Positions 7,894 through 17,844 of a stretch of DNA of 27,521 nt are shown piece by piece; positions within the stretch are counted from its first letter, which is position 1; each line of letters opens with the position of its first letter. Source of the DNA: a virus; IMG/VR virus record IMGVR_UViG_3300008216_000058, positions 1 through 27,521 of that record, one strand, 5' to 3'. The notes under the pieces were generated by a model that was given only the letters and a program-made list of their open reading frames with translations, was not told the origin of the DNA and made no database searches. A program made the position numbers and the translations under genes.

Positions 7894-10800
7894 GTGGGAC
7901 GACGACGCATAACCTACGGCGAAGAGGGCGACGTTGGTGACTTCCCAGAGCCAAGACGAAAGAGGTATCGGCGCGGCGGGCGGCGCAAGAAAACAACAGA
8001 CGACTACCTCTCCGAGATTGCTGTTGACCCAGAAAGGGAAGCCTTTGAGCAGCAGATGTTCGGGTTGGGGGGACTTGGACCGACAACTCCACCCGCAATA
8101 GAGTCAGCCCTGGAGCAAGCCCTTAGTGGTGAACCGGTATTGCAGGAATCTCTGACGGGCGGCAAGGCCGGCGCAGCTCCGCGCCGCGACACATCAACGG
8201 ACTGGTATCAACCTTGGTATGCGACCGACGAAATGATTGCAAAAGCCCGGCCAGAGCTAGAACCGGACGAACCCACGGCGGCTGACAAGGCTGAGTGGAT
8301 GCCTCAAATCAAGGATGAGTTTATCCCGCTCTACGGCAAGCTTAGAACGGTCACACTGCCCGACGGAACGAAAAAGGAGTTTCAAAAACACGAGCTCCAT
8401 AAAGAGGAGGCCATAAAGTGGGACAAGAAAAAGGACGAGAGTTGGCAGGAATACAAGCAGCGAATGCTCTACCTGGTAAAAAGCCCCGGCATGACCTCCT
8501 TCGTCCCAACAGTAATCAGAACCGATCCAGACCGCTACGGTGATGTCGTTACTGCGCTTGAAGACTTGGAACCCATTATCACAAGCGACAGGCCGGGTCA
8601 CCAGAGGGTTATTCCGAGAAAAAGCGAGGGCGTTGAAGCCGCCAACCTATCAGGTGAGGAACTGAAGGCCTACGGAATGCAGCGGGTTATGGAGGCGCCC
8701 ACATTCGGACAAGACCCGCTTGACTGGACGGGTAGGCTCTTGATGGGCACAGTCGCCACGAAGCCTGCGTTTGTTGGCCGGGTAATGGCTAAGTTTGGCA
8801 ATTACGTTGGAAGCGAGATTTTGCAAGAGGCAGGCAAAGACCTTCAAAGCATCTTCCCGCAAGAGGGCGGCAGCTTGCCGGTCGTATTCAACATCGTCAC
8901 CCGAATCCCAGATGTGGTTGATGCTCTCACAAGCTATACCCCGCCGGATGCCTTCAAGCCTGGCCAACGGTTGGACTGGGGTTCTGTTGTTCATTACGCC
9001 CAAGAGCGAGCCCACATCAAAGGAAGTGAGTATCGCATGCTTCACTCTGACGAAATGGGCCACTACGAGGAGCTCGAGGGACGAAGCGTCTGGGGTTACT
9101 ACAACCCATGGGGCGAGCCAATGGCCCAATCCACCAAGGACAACAGTAAGTTTAACCCGATCACCCCGCTCTTTGAGTCCAAGTTTTGGGAGAACACGGG
9201 GGAAGAATTCAAGGGTTTAATCATGATTATACCCATGTCGCTTTCAGCCATCGGTTATTTGGGTGGGCGCGACCCGATAGAGGAAAGGCTTGCTGAGATT
9301 GGAAAGTTTGGTGCCGACATCAGTGGTCATATTGGACACCACCTCGGCATGATACCTCAACTGCGGTATGGAGATTATGTTGAACATGGCCTTGTCTCTG
9401 CCGTAGCCGACCCTCTCATTGTTCTGGCACCCCTTAAGGGCTTCATGGCGGGCCGAGCAGCGGCGAACCTGGATAGAGCTGGCCTGATGCGGGTCACCGA
9501 AATGGGCCAAGAGGCCGCAGCAGCACACGGTGAACGCATTTCCACAATGATAACCAAGCTTGAGACAAGGGTTGCGGAGGGGCACTCGAGGGTGCAAGCG
9601 CTTCGCGAGGGGCGCCGGGCTGGAAAGACATTGCCCAAGTACGAGGTTACGAAGGCTGAGATAAACGAAATCGCAGAACGAACCGTCCGCGCCCAAGCGC
9701 AGTTGCAGCGCATGAAGGCCTACCACGCCCACTACGAGTCAATGTTAGAGCAGGGCGCGTTGCCTAAGCGGTGGATTGACCCCGAGGCAGCGGACCTTTT
9801 CGTTCCCGGCGAAAAAATAGTGCGTGGGCAGAGGTATAAGTACGGGGAGCTCTATCGAGACCCGCTTTCGGTTATTGACGACCTAAGCGCCGAAATCGCC
9901 TCTGCTGACGCGCAGGTACTTCGCGCAGAAACCTGGTTGCGAAAACACGATCCAAAGTGGCGAGCTCAACCAGAGCTGACCATGACAGAAAGCCAACTTG
10001 GCAAGTGGATAAAACTCGACGGCAGTCCAAAGGCTGCCTTTGTTGCCAAGATTGATGACATTGCCAAGACCTTTGCTGAGCTTGAGGAACTCAAGGCTGC
10101 TGCGGCAGATACCCGAGCGGGCAAGGTTACGAGCACTGCAATCCAAAAACTAGAACAGCGCATTGCCACAAAGTTTGAGGCTATACCTGACGAAGTCGCA
10201 TGGCGCTATCGAGAGCGGATTCGACGGGTGCTCGAGGAGCGTGGAAACGCCGCGGCACTTAGCGTGTTTGAGCAGAAGCTCTCGGGTCTGTATGGCAGGG
10301 TCTCGCCAAAACAAGCGCCGGGGTTTGCCGCAGCCGAGGGGCCGCGGGTGCTTCTCGGTGAGGCAGGAGAAACCGCAGCACTCCCGCAGATGGCTGCTGG
10401 CATTACAGCCGACTGGTTGCCGGGTGGAGCTCGGGCACAAATACCCAAGTTTGTGGTCAAGGAAGCTTTCCCGGCACCGTGGGAGATGGGGCTGCGCGAG
10501 TTTACAGTTGAGTGGAATCGCCTGCGGTCTGCTGTGAAAACTGCGCGAAGCAACCTGTCGCGACGATTAAGGGAGCAGTTTGACCGCGGGGAAATTACCA
10601 CCAGGGACTTACGCCGACGCGGCTGGTCAGAGGCTGAGATAAGCCAGTACGAGCGGCTTAGGGATATGGCTGGAACGCACAACCCGTTTGCCGCACCACA
10701 ACCAAGGTTTGTACTCAGGGATCTACAACGACTACAACAAAAAGGCTTGGCTGGTGCGGAGGAAGCCGCGACTTTGGCAGCAGATGCAAACCTGAAGGCA

Positions 10801-13800
10801 CTGGGAGCCGGCAAGGGTGCGGCTGGTCGCGCCGCAGCAGAACTCAACCTTTGGGCCGAGGAGCTCGCGGCTGCAGGCAAAACACCGAAGGTCGCCCTGA
10901 AGGAAGCAAAGGCTCGGGCAGCGGAACTCAGGACCACTCAAGCTAAGTTTTTTGAAAGTGTAGAAACCGAGGCCACTGCAGCTCGGCGGGCTGGAATGTC
11001 AGCAGAGGTTGTAGAGGTAATGGACCGCGCCGCAATGTGGCATAAGGTAGAGCGCTTCATTGGGCACGTCATGCGATATGCGGACCCGTTTACGGCGGTC
11101 ACGCAAGCGTGGAGGTACCGCAACCATTGGATTGACAACTACGGCTTGTCTGAGGGCGCTACTCGCTTCACACCAGGACAACTTCTAAAAAGTGAACAGG
11201 CGGAAAAACTGCATGAGTTCACAATGGCCCAGCGGTATTGGACCCGCAACCGAAACAACGCCAACCTGGCGGCACGTCGAGCACTGGGACGAGCTGCCGA
11301 GAGTGAGGTGACGCAATTCCAATTTCGCTCACAGGAGTACCTGCGTGAGATATCGGAATACGACATATATGGTGTTGTCGCGGGCGACACCCTGGACACC
11401 ATCGCAGCAAGGTACGCAACAACCCTCAAGCCCGCGTGGCGTGTAAAGCAGGAGATTATTCGCGACAACCGTCTTGACCTCATACGCCGCAAAAACTCAG
11501 GCGAGTCTGTTGGACCGGCGATGGATGCTGCATTAGAGCGCATTCCGGTGGAGTGGGAAACGGCCAAAGGTGCCGTTGGTGAAATTGAACGACTAATAGA
11601 CGCCCACGGCGTTTATTTTTGGGAACATGTTCCCGAGGCTGTTCTGTTTCAGAAGCAAGACATTTTGCGAATGATTATGGACTCAGCATCAATTCCGGGT
11701 TCACAGCTCAACCTGCGGCTAATGAGACATCCGCTTTTGCAGGGGCTGGAGCGCAACCAAAAGCTAGAGCTCGTTATCAGGAACACGAGCGGCGCTAACG
11801 AATTGATGGCAACAACCATTCGCAACATCCAGACGAGGGTCAGGGACATCAGGGTTGACCCAAAGACCCTCGTGCTCGAACCCGGTGAGGTGTTGAGAAT
11901 TAGGGACACCGACCTCACTCGGATGAAGGCTCGCCAGCGCACAGTGTTTGAGGCAATCCACTATGAGCACGCTGATGTGCTAGCCAATGTATACCGGGAT
12001 GCCCACGCACCCGCAGGCATGCGGTTCTCTGTTCGCGAAGGGGCCCCAAACGCGGCTGAGTACGAGGCGTGGGTGCGTATAGCAAACCGCTATGACACCG
12101 CAATCGACCTATCCAAGGAGCTCACGCTTCAGTCCATTCAGGTTGACCTACTGTCAGCAACCGACAATCTCTATGAGATATGGGCATCTAATTGGTATAG
12201 CCGCGAGGGCCGAAAGGGCGCCCTGGAGCGGAGGCTTACAAAAAAAATAGAGGACCGAAAAGCGCTTGAAGGTTATGAGGAGATGACCAAGCGCGAAAAG
12301 AAAAGATTCGACAAGGAAAACGACACCTGGCTAGCCGAGCAGCTCCAAAAGTTTGATGCCGTGGAAACCAATGTAATGGGCCATCAAACATTCGAGGGAC
12401 TAAAGGGGGCGGCAGAGCGCAAGCGGCGATTGGGCGACCCCGAGAGCGGCATATCGATCCAAGAGCGCATTAACGAATATGGAATGAGCGGCGAGCTCCA
12501 AGACCTCATCCTCGAGGGAATGATGCAGCAGAAGCGGGACATCGCAACTGCACGCATGTGGCGCAAAATGAGCGAGGACAACAGCATGTTTTCGCGCACT
12601 CAGAAAATGGGATGGTATGAGGTTAACAACTCCAGCCTGCCCGGAACGGGCTTGAAGAAGTTTGGCAAGGAGCTTCCTGACAAATTCTACCTACACCCGG
12701 ATGTGTATTGGGACTTCAAGGGAATGTCCTATATGCAGAAACACCAGGGCCACGCACTGGTAAAGGCCTTGAGCTATTGGAAAGCCTTCAAGACCGCGCT
12801 CAACCCTGCCGTTCATGCAACAAACATTCTCAGCAACGTCCTGCTCTTAGGTCCAATGCATGGCTTGAGCCCGTGGGACCCGCGCGCAGTAAAAGCAATG
12901 TCAATGGCAACAAAGGAGTTCGTCCTTGGCCGTCGCAGCGTCCATTACCAAGCTTGGATAAACAATGGCGGGAGTCCCGCGGGCGCACTAAACCGGATCG
13001 AAATGGTAACAGACGCTCAACGGGCCTTTGGCAACATGATGTTTGGTGCTATTGGTCGCGGCAAAGAGGGTGTTCGGATTGCCGGTGAAATGCTGACTTC
13101 AACCCTCAAGCGTGAGTGGAGGGGCGCGGGCAGGGCATTTAAGCAGCTAAATTATGATCTCCCTGGGCTGGCGTACAGCGCTGGCGATGACTTCTTTCGC
13201 TTCTCTTTGTTCCTCCTGAAGACCGGCAGGTATATGGGTAAAGGGCGCCGTGCGGCGCTAATCAAGCAAGGCAAGGTTAGGTTTGTCTCCCAGGCTTGGG
13301 AGGGTGAGGCAAAAATAGGAACAATGACCGGAAGGACCGGCAAGGGCACCTACCAGTTTCTTGACGATGCCTATGCCGCCCAGCTCGGGCGCCGGGCGTT
13401 TGCCCGTTATGAGGAGATGGCTGGCTTTATGCGCTACGTCTCAACCAGCGTAATTGGTAAGCCGTTTCTTGCATTCGATACAACAACAATACCCATGTTT
13501 GCAGAGTGGCTGCGAGCAAAGCCGCTGCAGGCCAGAATGTGGCAACAAATGTACGAGTCAATGACCGACATAAACTTTCGCAAGAGTCATATGACCGACG
13601 AGCGGGCCAAGAAGCAAAAAGAGAATCTGCCTGACTGGTCAGAAGACAAGATGATGATGCTGCGGCAAATAGCGCCCGAGCTCGCTGAGTCTGACACGGG
13701 TGCCGAAAACTGGTTCAACGTCTTGAAGTATGGCATTGGTGGTAGGTTGCTGCGACACAAGGGTGAAAGCATGTTGCAGTGGACGCAGCGGGTTATGGGC

Positions 13801-14850
13801 AGCGAACATCCGCTATACTCCATTCTCCTGTATAATTTTGTCGGAGAGCATCCCTACTTTCACACAAAGCTCGACGCCGACCACCCACACAGAGGCCGCG
13901 TCTTGCGGTCTCACTTTTTTCAAACCATTCTTCCCAGCTATGCTCCTGGAGGTTACGCTTGGCAGCGCATTGAGGACTCAGGTTTTCGCTTCTTTTCACC
14001 CAACGAGTTTGGGCGCCCCCGCTACGGACGGGGTGTTGATGAGAAACCTTGGCAGGCTTTTCTCGCCGTCCTTGGTGGAGTTAACATACAGGAGTTCGAC
14101 CCCATTCTGCGAAGCGAGCAGCAGCAAGTGGAGACCCAAAAGGCAGGTGGTGGTTTTAGCGGCGGTGGGCCACTGAACCAAATCAAGGCTCTGAAGAAGC
14201 GCTACGCCTCGGGTAAGGAGCGTTACGCAACCACCCCCACCGAGTTAAGAACAGCAATTCGAGATCTCTACAACATAGAGTACCAACGAGCACGCGAGGA
14301 AGGGGCAAGGGTTCAGCCCGTTTCAGAGGACCAGCTGGACCGAGAAGTGGCACAGACCGAGGCCCTGAAACACCACACAATGCAGGACTTGATTAAGCGG
14401 GTTGGCGCCCGCGTGCAGGTCTACAAAACGCTCGGGCGCAACACTGCCATCGACATCCAGCACAAGCAGGCCGAACTGGATAAATCCAACAGGAAGCGCA
14501 AGGAGATCATTGCGCTCGCAGTTACTGCGGCCCACGGTGCTGACGACTGGTCAGCATACAAAGATGTGTTCACCTTCATTGAGGACAACACGCCACAACT
14601 GGGTGACGAGTGGGCGTCTGCCTCGCGTGTTGTAAATTACCAGAGCATCATAAACACAATGCTTAAGCGAAACGAGTTCCGGCGGGCCGCAGTATTGGTT
14701 CGGCAGTTGGAGCATATGGGCGATGATGCCCTTGATTCTATGATGGAAATGGACGCTGACTACAACGTTTCGACATGGTACGATGAGCAAATAAAGCGAA
14801 TCGCCAGGTCAAGGCGCAAGTACATCGGCAAATTGAAACGAGGAGAATAG
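7894..14850 (+). CDS. Giant (2318-residue) ejected/internal virion protein with LysM-like segment
   Basis: One uninterrupted 6957-base frame beginning at GTG 7894, the only start that uses the space after the previous stop (TAA 7890-7892). The N-terminal 60 residues are Arg-rich. Hydrophobic stretches occur near residues 441-457 (LIMIIPMSLSAIGYLGG) and about 497-515. Residues about 530-1020 are long Ala/Glu/Lys helices, coiled-coil-like. Residues 1159-1196 read like a LysM peptidoglycan-binding motif (YGVVAGDTLDTIAARY, then a late RDNRLDL), although the spacing is longer than usual. Around 1637-1650, NPAVHATNILSNV recalls segments of phage 'large polyvalent protein' domains. Proteins of this size in podoviruses are packed in the head and ejected to span the envelope. 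No transglycosylase or polymerase catalytic motif could be identified by eye. Role is inferred; reality of the gene is certain. Confidence 0.6.
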   Translation: MGRRRITYGEEGDVGDFPEPRRKRYRRGGRRKKTTDDYLSEIAVDPEREAFEQQMFGLGGLGPTTPPAIESALEQALSGEPVLQESLTGGKAGAAPRRDTSTDWYQPWYATDEMIAKARPELEPDEPTAADKAEWMPQIKDEFIPLYGKLRTVTLPDGTKKEFQKHELHKEEAIKWDKKKDESWQEYKQRMLYLVKSPGMTSFVPTVIRTDPDRYGDVVTALEDLEPIITSDRPGHQRVIPRKSEGVEAANLSGEELKAYGMQRVMEAPTFGQDPLDWTGRLLMGTVATKPAFVGRVMAKFGNYVGSEILQEAGKDLQSIFPQEGGSLPVVFNIVTRIPDVVDALTSYTPPDAFKPGQRLDWGSVVHYAQERAHIKGSEYRMLHSDEMGHYEELEGRSVWGYYNPWGEPMAQSTKDNSKFNPITPLFESKFWENTGEEFKGLIMIIPMSLSAIGYLGGRDPIEERLAEIGKFGADISGHIGHHLGMIPQLRYGDYVEHGLVSAVADPLIVLAPLKGFMAGRAAANLDRAGLMRVTEMGQEAAAAHGERISTMITKLETRVAEGHSRVQALREGRRAGKTLPKYEVTKAEINEIAERTVRAQAQLQRMKAYHAHYESMLEQGALPKRWIDPEAADLFVPGEKIVRGQRYKYGELYRDPLSVIDDLSAEIASADAQVLRAETWLRKHDPKWRAQPELTMTESQLGKWIKLDGSPKAAFVAKIDDIAKTFAELEELKAAAADTRAGKVTSTAIQKLEQRIATKFEAIPDEVAWRYRERIRRVLEERGNAAALSVFEQKLSGLYGRVSPKQAPGFAAAEGPRVLLGEAGETAALPQMAAGITADWLPGGARAQIPKFVVKEAFPAPWEMGLREFTVEWNRLRSAVKTARSNLSRRLREQFDRGEITTRDLRRRGWSEAEISQYERLRDMAGTHNPFAAPQPRFVLRDLQRLQQKGLAGAEEAATLAADANLKALGAGKGAAGRAAAELNLWAEELAAAGKTPKVALKEAKARAAELRTTQAKFFESVETEATAARRAGMSAEVVEVMDRAAMWHKVERFIGHVMRYADPFTAVTQAWRYRNHWIDNYGLSEGATRFTPGQLLKSEQAEKLHEFTMAQRYWTRNRNNANLAARRALGRAAESEVTQFQFRSQEYLREISEYDIYGVVAGDTLDTIAARYATTLKPAWRVKQEIIRDNRLDLIRRKNSGESVGPAMDAALERIPVEWETAKGAVGEIERLIDAHGVYFWEHVPEAVLFQKQDILRMIMDSASIPGSQLNLRLMRHPLLQGLERNQKLELVIRNTSGANELMATTIRNIQTRVRDIRVDPKTLVLEPGEVLRIRDTDLTRMKARQRTVFEAIHYEHADVLANVYRDAHAPAGMRFSVREGAPNAAEYEAWVRIANRYDTAIDLSKELTLQSIQVDLLSATDNLYEIWASNWYSREGRKGALERRLTKKIEDRKALEGYEEMTKREKKRFDKENDTWLAEQLQKFDAVETNVMGHQTFEGLKGAAERKRRLGDPESGISIQERINEYGMSGELQDLILEGMMQQKRDIATARMWRKMSEDNSMFSRTQKMGWYEVNNSSLPGTGLKKFGKELPDKFYLHPDVYWDFKGMSYMQKHQGHALVKALSYWKAFKTALNPAVHATNILSNVLLLGPMHGLSPWDPRAVKAMSMATKEFVLGRRSVHYQAWINNGGSPAGALNRIEMVTDAQRAFGNMMFGAIGRGKEGVRIAGEMLTSTLKREWRGAGRAFKQLNYDLPGLAYSAGDDFFRFSLFLLKTGRYMGKGRRAALIKQGKVRFVSQAWEGEAKIGTMTGRTGKGTYQFLDDAYAAQLGRRAFARYEEMAGFMRYVSTSVIGKPFLAFDTTTIPMFAEWLRAKPLQARMWQQMYESMTDINFRKSHMTDERAKKQKENLPDWSEDKMMMLRQIAPELAESDTGAENWFNVLKYGIGGRLLRHKGESMLQWTQRVMGSEHPLYSILLYNFVGEHPYFHTKLDADHPHRGRVLRSHFFQTILPSYAPGGYAWQRIEDSGFRFFSPNEFGRPRYGRGVDEKPWQAFLAVLGGVNIQEFDPILRSEQQQVETQKAGGGFSGGGPLNQIKALKKRYASGKERYATTPTELRTAIRDLYNIEYQRAREEGARVQPVSEDQLDREVAQTEALKHHTMQDLIKRVGARVQVYKTLGRNTAIDIQHKQAELDKSNRKRKEIIALAVTAAHGADDWSAYKDVFTFIEDNTPQLGDEWASASRVVNYQSIINTMLKRNEFRRAAVLVRQLEHMGDDALDSMMEMDADYNVSTWYDEQIKRIARSRRKYIGKLKRGE

Positions 14851-14854
14851 ACAG

Positions 14855-15295
14855 ATGGCTGGAGCCACATTTAAGCACAAAATAAGGTTTACTGCGGATG
14901 ACCACGAAGCCTTCCTTAGACTGCCGGCAGCATATGACGTGATTCAAATACAGCTTCACATTGCGGATGGAGAAGAGGGAGCTGGGCTTGACCAACTGCT
15001 TATCCAGGGCGTCGATGAGGATGACGATCTTATCACTCTTCCTGGCGGTAATGGTGTAGCGGGTGCGTTTAAGCTTGAAAAGTTGGGTACCATTGATCCA
15101 CCGGATGCGGTTCTTCAGTTTAGCTGGAAAGGCCCTCAATTAAAATTTACCATAAATGAGGTCACTGCCGGTCTAGACTTGGTTGTAAAAGTCAAAACCT
15201 TCATGGAAAATTCTGGTGACACTGACACAAACAGCCCATATCCAGCACTTACGGCCACCGCCGCCACCGGCCCCACCCGCTCACTGAGAGGTTAA
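14855..15295 (+). CDS. Small beta-rich virion protein
   Basis: A 146-residue protein with AGGAGA at 14841-14846 before the ATG. It is acidic (DGEEGAGLDQLLIQGVDEDD) and predicted to be beta-rich, with alternating hydrophobic strands (DVIQIQLHIAD, AVLQFSWKGPQLKFTI, GLDLVVKVKTF). No family is recognised. It lies between the giant ejection protein and the tail fibre, so a minor tail or fibre-attachment role is possible. The Thr/Ala/Pro-rich C-terminal 20 residues look disordered. Confidence 0.4.
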   Translation: MAGATFKHKIRFTADDHEAFLRLPAAYDVIQIQLHIADGEEGAGLDQLLIQGVDEDDDLITLPGGNGVAGAFKLEKLGTIDPPDAVLQFSWKGPQLKFTINEVTAGLDLVVKVKTFMENSGDTDTNSPYPALTATAATGPTRSLRG

Positions 15296-15298
15296 CCA

Positions 15299-17833
15299 AT
15301 GTCAAGATTACCAGTAAACCGTAACTTCGTATCCAACGACGCCTCCGAGGCCGCAGAAGACTTAGCGGATGGAGCCAGAAATGGCGACCTAACCGTAACC
15401 GGCAACCTCACGGTGAGCGGAACTACGACAACCGTTAGCACCACCAACCTTGAGATTGAAGACAAGAATATCGAGCTAGCAAAGACCAGCAGCCCAAGCG
15501 ACAGCAACGCTGATGGTGGCGGTATCACGCTCAAAGGCACAACTGACAAAACCATTCTCTGGGAGAATGATGATGACAAGTGGCACTTCAACCAAGGTAT
15601 CGATGTTATTGGCACTGGCTCATTTGCTGGCGCTGCTGCGTCACTATCACAGGGTAACGTTCAGGTTGGCGTTGACTCAGGGGGTGACCCCGGTGGTGAA
15701 CTGATGTTCCATACCGATGATTATGTTGGTCTCCGGTGCGCCGACTCCGGGGCTTTGTCTCTTGCGGTGAAGCCATCCGGCAACGTGGGGATCGGCACAA
15801 CGGCACCGGCTGTAGCCTTAGATGTGATTGGCACTGGCTCATTTGCGGGAGCGGAGGCATCCCTATCACAGGGTAACGTTCAGGTTGGCGTTGACTCGGG
15901 CGGCGACCCCGGTGGCGAGTTGATGTTCCACACGGACGACTACATAGGCATCCGCTGTGCTGATTCAGGCGCACTACCGTTTGCAGTAAAACCATCCGGC
16001 AATGTTGGCATTGGTGATGTTGCTCCCGGCACCCAATTACAGGTGTCAGGCACAGCGCCATACGTGACGCTGAAGAACAGCACAGCAGAGAACACAGCGG
16101 GTGGTTGCGAGTCTAAGATTATCTTCGAGGACCATGCAGACGTAACGCTTGCACAGGTAGAAGGAAGTCACAGCGGAAGCTCGGACGACACCAAGGGTAA
16201 GATGATTCTATCTACCCATACAGGCTCTGCGCTGACTGCTGCTGTTACTATTGATGACGCTCAGGATGTTACCTTTGCTGCGGATATAACTGCGGACGGG
16301 TCTTTGTTTCTCAAGGAAAAGGCAGACGCAGAGGGAGACACCGCCGCATACGGTCAGTTATGGGTCAACACAGCCACTCCTAACGAGCTGTACTTCACGA
16401 CCGATGCCGGTGATGACATCCAGCTCACAGATGGCACGTCTACCTCTGGCGGCGGTGCCGTGTCGGCAGTGGCCAATGGTGTAGACAATCGAATCACTAC
16501 CTTTAGCAGTTCAACAGCCTTAAACGGAGAAGCCAACCTCACCTTCGATGGCTCGACTTTGACCGTTGCTGGCGAGGTATCTGTTGGGAGTGGCAGCGCG
16601 ACAGGCGTTGTCGAGTCCAACGGAAACTATGACTTGAAACTACAGACAGGTAATTCCACAACCGGAAGCATTACAATTACAGACGGTGCGAACGGTGACA
16701 TCGCCATTGAGCCCAACGGAAGCGGGGGTTTTGAGACAACGGCCTACTTCCATCACGAGAAGGGGATCCAAGGCGCTTACACGGCGGTGACCGCGAACAC
16801 AACGCTGAGTGATAGTCACTTTATTATTCAGGCGTCGCGAAGCGCCGAGCTTACGCTACCCGCCGTTGGTTCCGCCGGACGGTGGTACTTCATAACCCGC
16901 ATTGACGATGGTACGTCCGATGGAGCCGTGGAGATTGATGCGGACGGCAGCGAACGAATCGAAGGCAACTCTGAATACCATCTTGAATCTGACGGTGACG
17001 GTGTTGCGCTGTATGACAACGGTGCAATGTGGATTGTCATGTGGGAGAAGAAAGCTCCTACCCGCGCAGGGTTTGCACCGACAGACGTAGAGAACTGTGC
17101 GCTGTGGCTAACGGGTGATGCTGGTCTTACCAAAGACGGTGACCACGTAACCACGTGGGCTGACCAATCCGGTAACAGCAATGACGCCACTGTAATTGGG
17201 AGCTTCGATGGTCCAACCTCAACCACCGGCACTCGGGTGGGCGGATTGGATGCGCTTTTGTTTACGCGGGGAAGCGCTGATGGCAGCTCACTTTACCCAG
17301 ACGGGCAAGCCCTTCGGCTCGCAACGGATATATTTTCTGACAACGATCAACCTTGGACGGTGTTTGTTGTAGTGTCCAGCAGCGGCGACATGACAGCGGG
17401 AACGCACATTATGGGCACCGGCAGCGCTTTAAATACGTTTCTGTACTCCGCAGACGGAAACAGTTTTGGTAAGAAGATTTTTGTAGACAACAGTAGCCAC
17501 GCTGGCATTAACATGACAAACGCACTCGCAGGAACGGAAACTATCAGCGGCCACGTTCTCAATGGCGTAGAAGTTATCATTGGCTCCTACACGGGCGGCA
17601 CCAATGTCAAGCTGGACGGCGGGGGTAGGGCGTGGACTGTCAATGACGATCCTTATGTAGGTGCTGACTATGACTACTCGTTTGCCACAATCGGCGCGTC
17701 TACAGGTGGCGGCACCTCTGCGCTGGCTGATGCCTTTAACGGCACCATGTGTGAGATAATCGCTTATCAGCGCGCACTAGACCACAGTGAAATCATGCTT
17801 GTTCGAGACTACTTACTTAGTCGTTGGACATAG
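15299..17833 (+). CDS. Modular tail fibre with LamG-like C-terminus
   Basis: An 844-residue protein. Residues 29-62 (GDLTVTGNLTVSGTTTTVST, then NLEIEDKNIELAK) and 80-100 (TDKTILWENDDDKWHF) are the shaft motif common in fibres of marine myo- and podoviruses. Residues 102-247 are two near-identical 73-residue repeats. Residues about 250-380 carry further shaft repeats ending LWVNTATPNELYFTTDAGDD. Residues about 505-583 form a small beta domain (AELTLPAV, IEGNSEYHLESDGDG, WIVMWEK). From about 590 to the end, WLTGDAGLTKDGDHVTTWAD and DAFNGTMCEIIAYQRALDHS fit a LamG/concanavalin-like jelly-roll, a likely receptor- or glycan-binding tip. There are three bases between the upstream stop and this ATG. 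Fibre identity is sure; the ligand is unknown. Confidence 0.85.
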   Translation: MSRLPVNRNFVSNDASEAAEDLADGARNGDLTVTGNLTVSGTTTTVSTTNLEIEDKNIELAKTSSPSDSNADGGGITLKGTTDKTILWENDDDKWHFNQGIDVIGTGSFAGAAASLSQGNVQVGVDSGGDPGGELMFHTDDYVGLRCADSGALSLAVKPSGNVGIGTTAPAVALDVIGTGSFAGAEASLSQGNVQVGVDSGGDPGGELMFHTDDYIGIRCADSGALPFAVKPSGNVGIGDVAPGTQLQVSGTAPYVTLKNSTAENTAGGCESKIIFEDHADVTLAQVEGSHSGSSDDTKGKMILSTHTGSALTAAVTIDDAQDVTFAADITADGSLFLKEKADAEGDTAAYGQLWVNTATPNELYFTTDAGDDIQLTDGTSTSGGGAVSAVANGVDNRITTFSSSTALNGEANLTFDGSTLTVAGEVSVGSGSATGVVESNGNYDLKLQTGNSTTGSITITDGANGDIAIEPNGSGGFETTAYFHHEKGIQGAYTAVTANTTLSDSHFIIQASRSAELTLPAVGSAGRWYFITRIDDGTSDGAVEIDADGSERIEGNSEYHLESDGDGVALYDNGAMWIVMWEKKAPTRAGFAPTDVENCALWLTGDAGLTKDGDHVTTWADQSGNSNDATVIGSFDGPTSTTGTRVGGLDALLFTRGSADGSSLYPDGQALRLATDIFSDNDQPWTVFVVVSSSGDMTAGTHIMGTGSALNTFLYSADGNSFGKKIFVDNSSHAGINMTNALAGTETISGHVLNGVEVIIGSYTGGTNVKLDGGGRAWTVNDDPYVGADYDYSFATIGASTGGGTSALADAFNGTMCEIIAYQRALDHSEIMLVRDYLLSRWT
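15602..16039 (+). repeat. Two tandem 219-base coding repeats in the fibre gene
   Basis: Unit 1 is 15602-15820 and unit 2 is 15821-16039, in frame, 73 codons each. Both encode DVIGTGSFAGA, then SLSQGNVQVGVDSGGDPGGE, LMFHTDDY, RCADSGAL and KPSGNVGIG. A 35-base identical block starts at 15644 in unit 1 and 15863 in unit 2. Differences elsewhere are largely at third codon positions, so selection keeps the protein. This repeat could change copy number by recombination. Confidence 0.9.
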
Positions 17834-17844
17834 GAGAGTTAAAA

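Noticed and set aside
10206-10937. A 243-codon minus-strand frame
   Set aside because: It lies wholly inside the giant gene, has a Ser/Ala/Arg-rich product typical of the reverse reading of Ala/Glu/Arg-rich helices, and no ribosome site.
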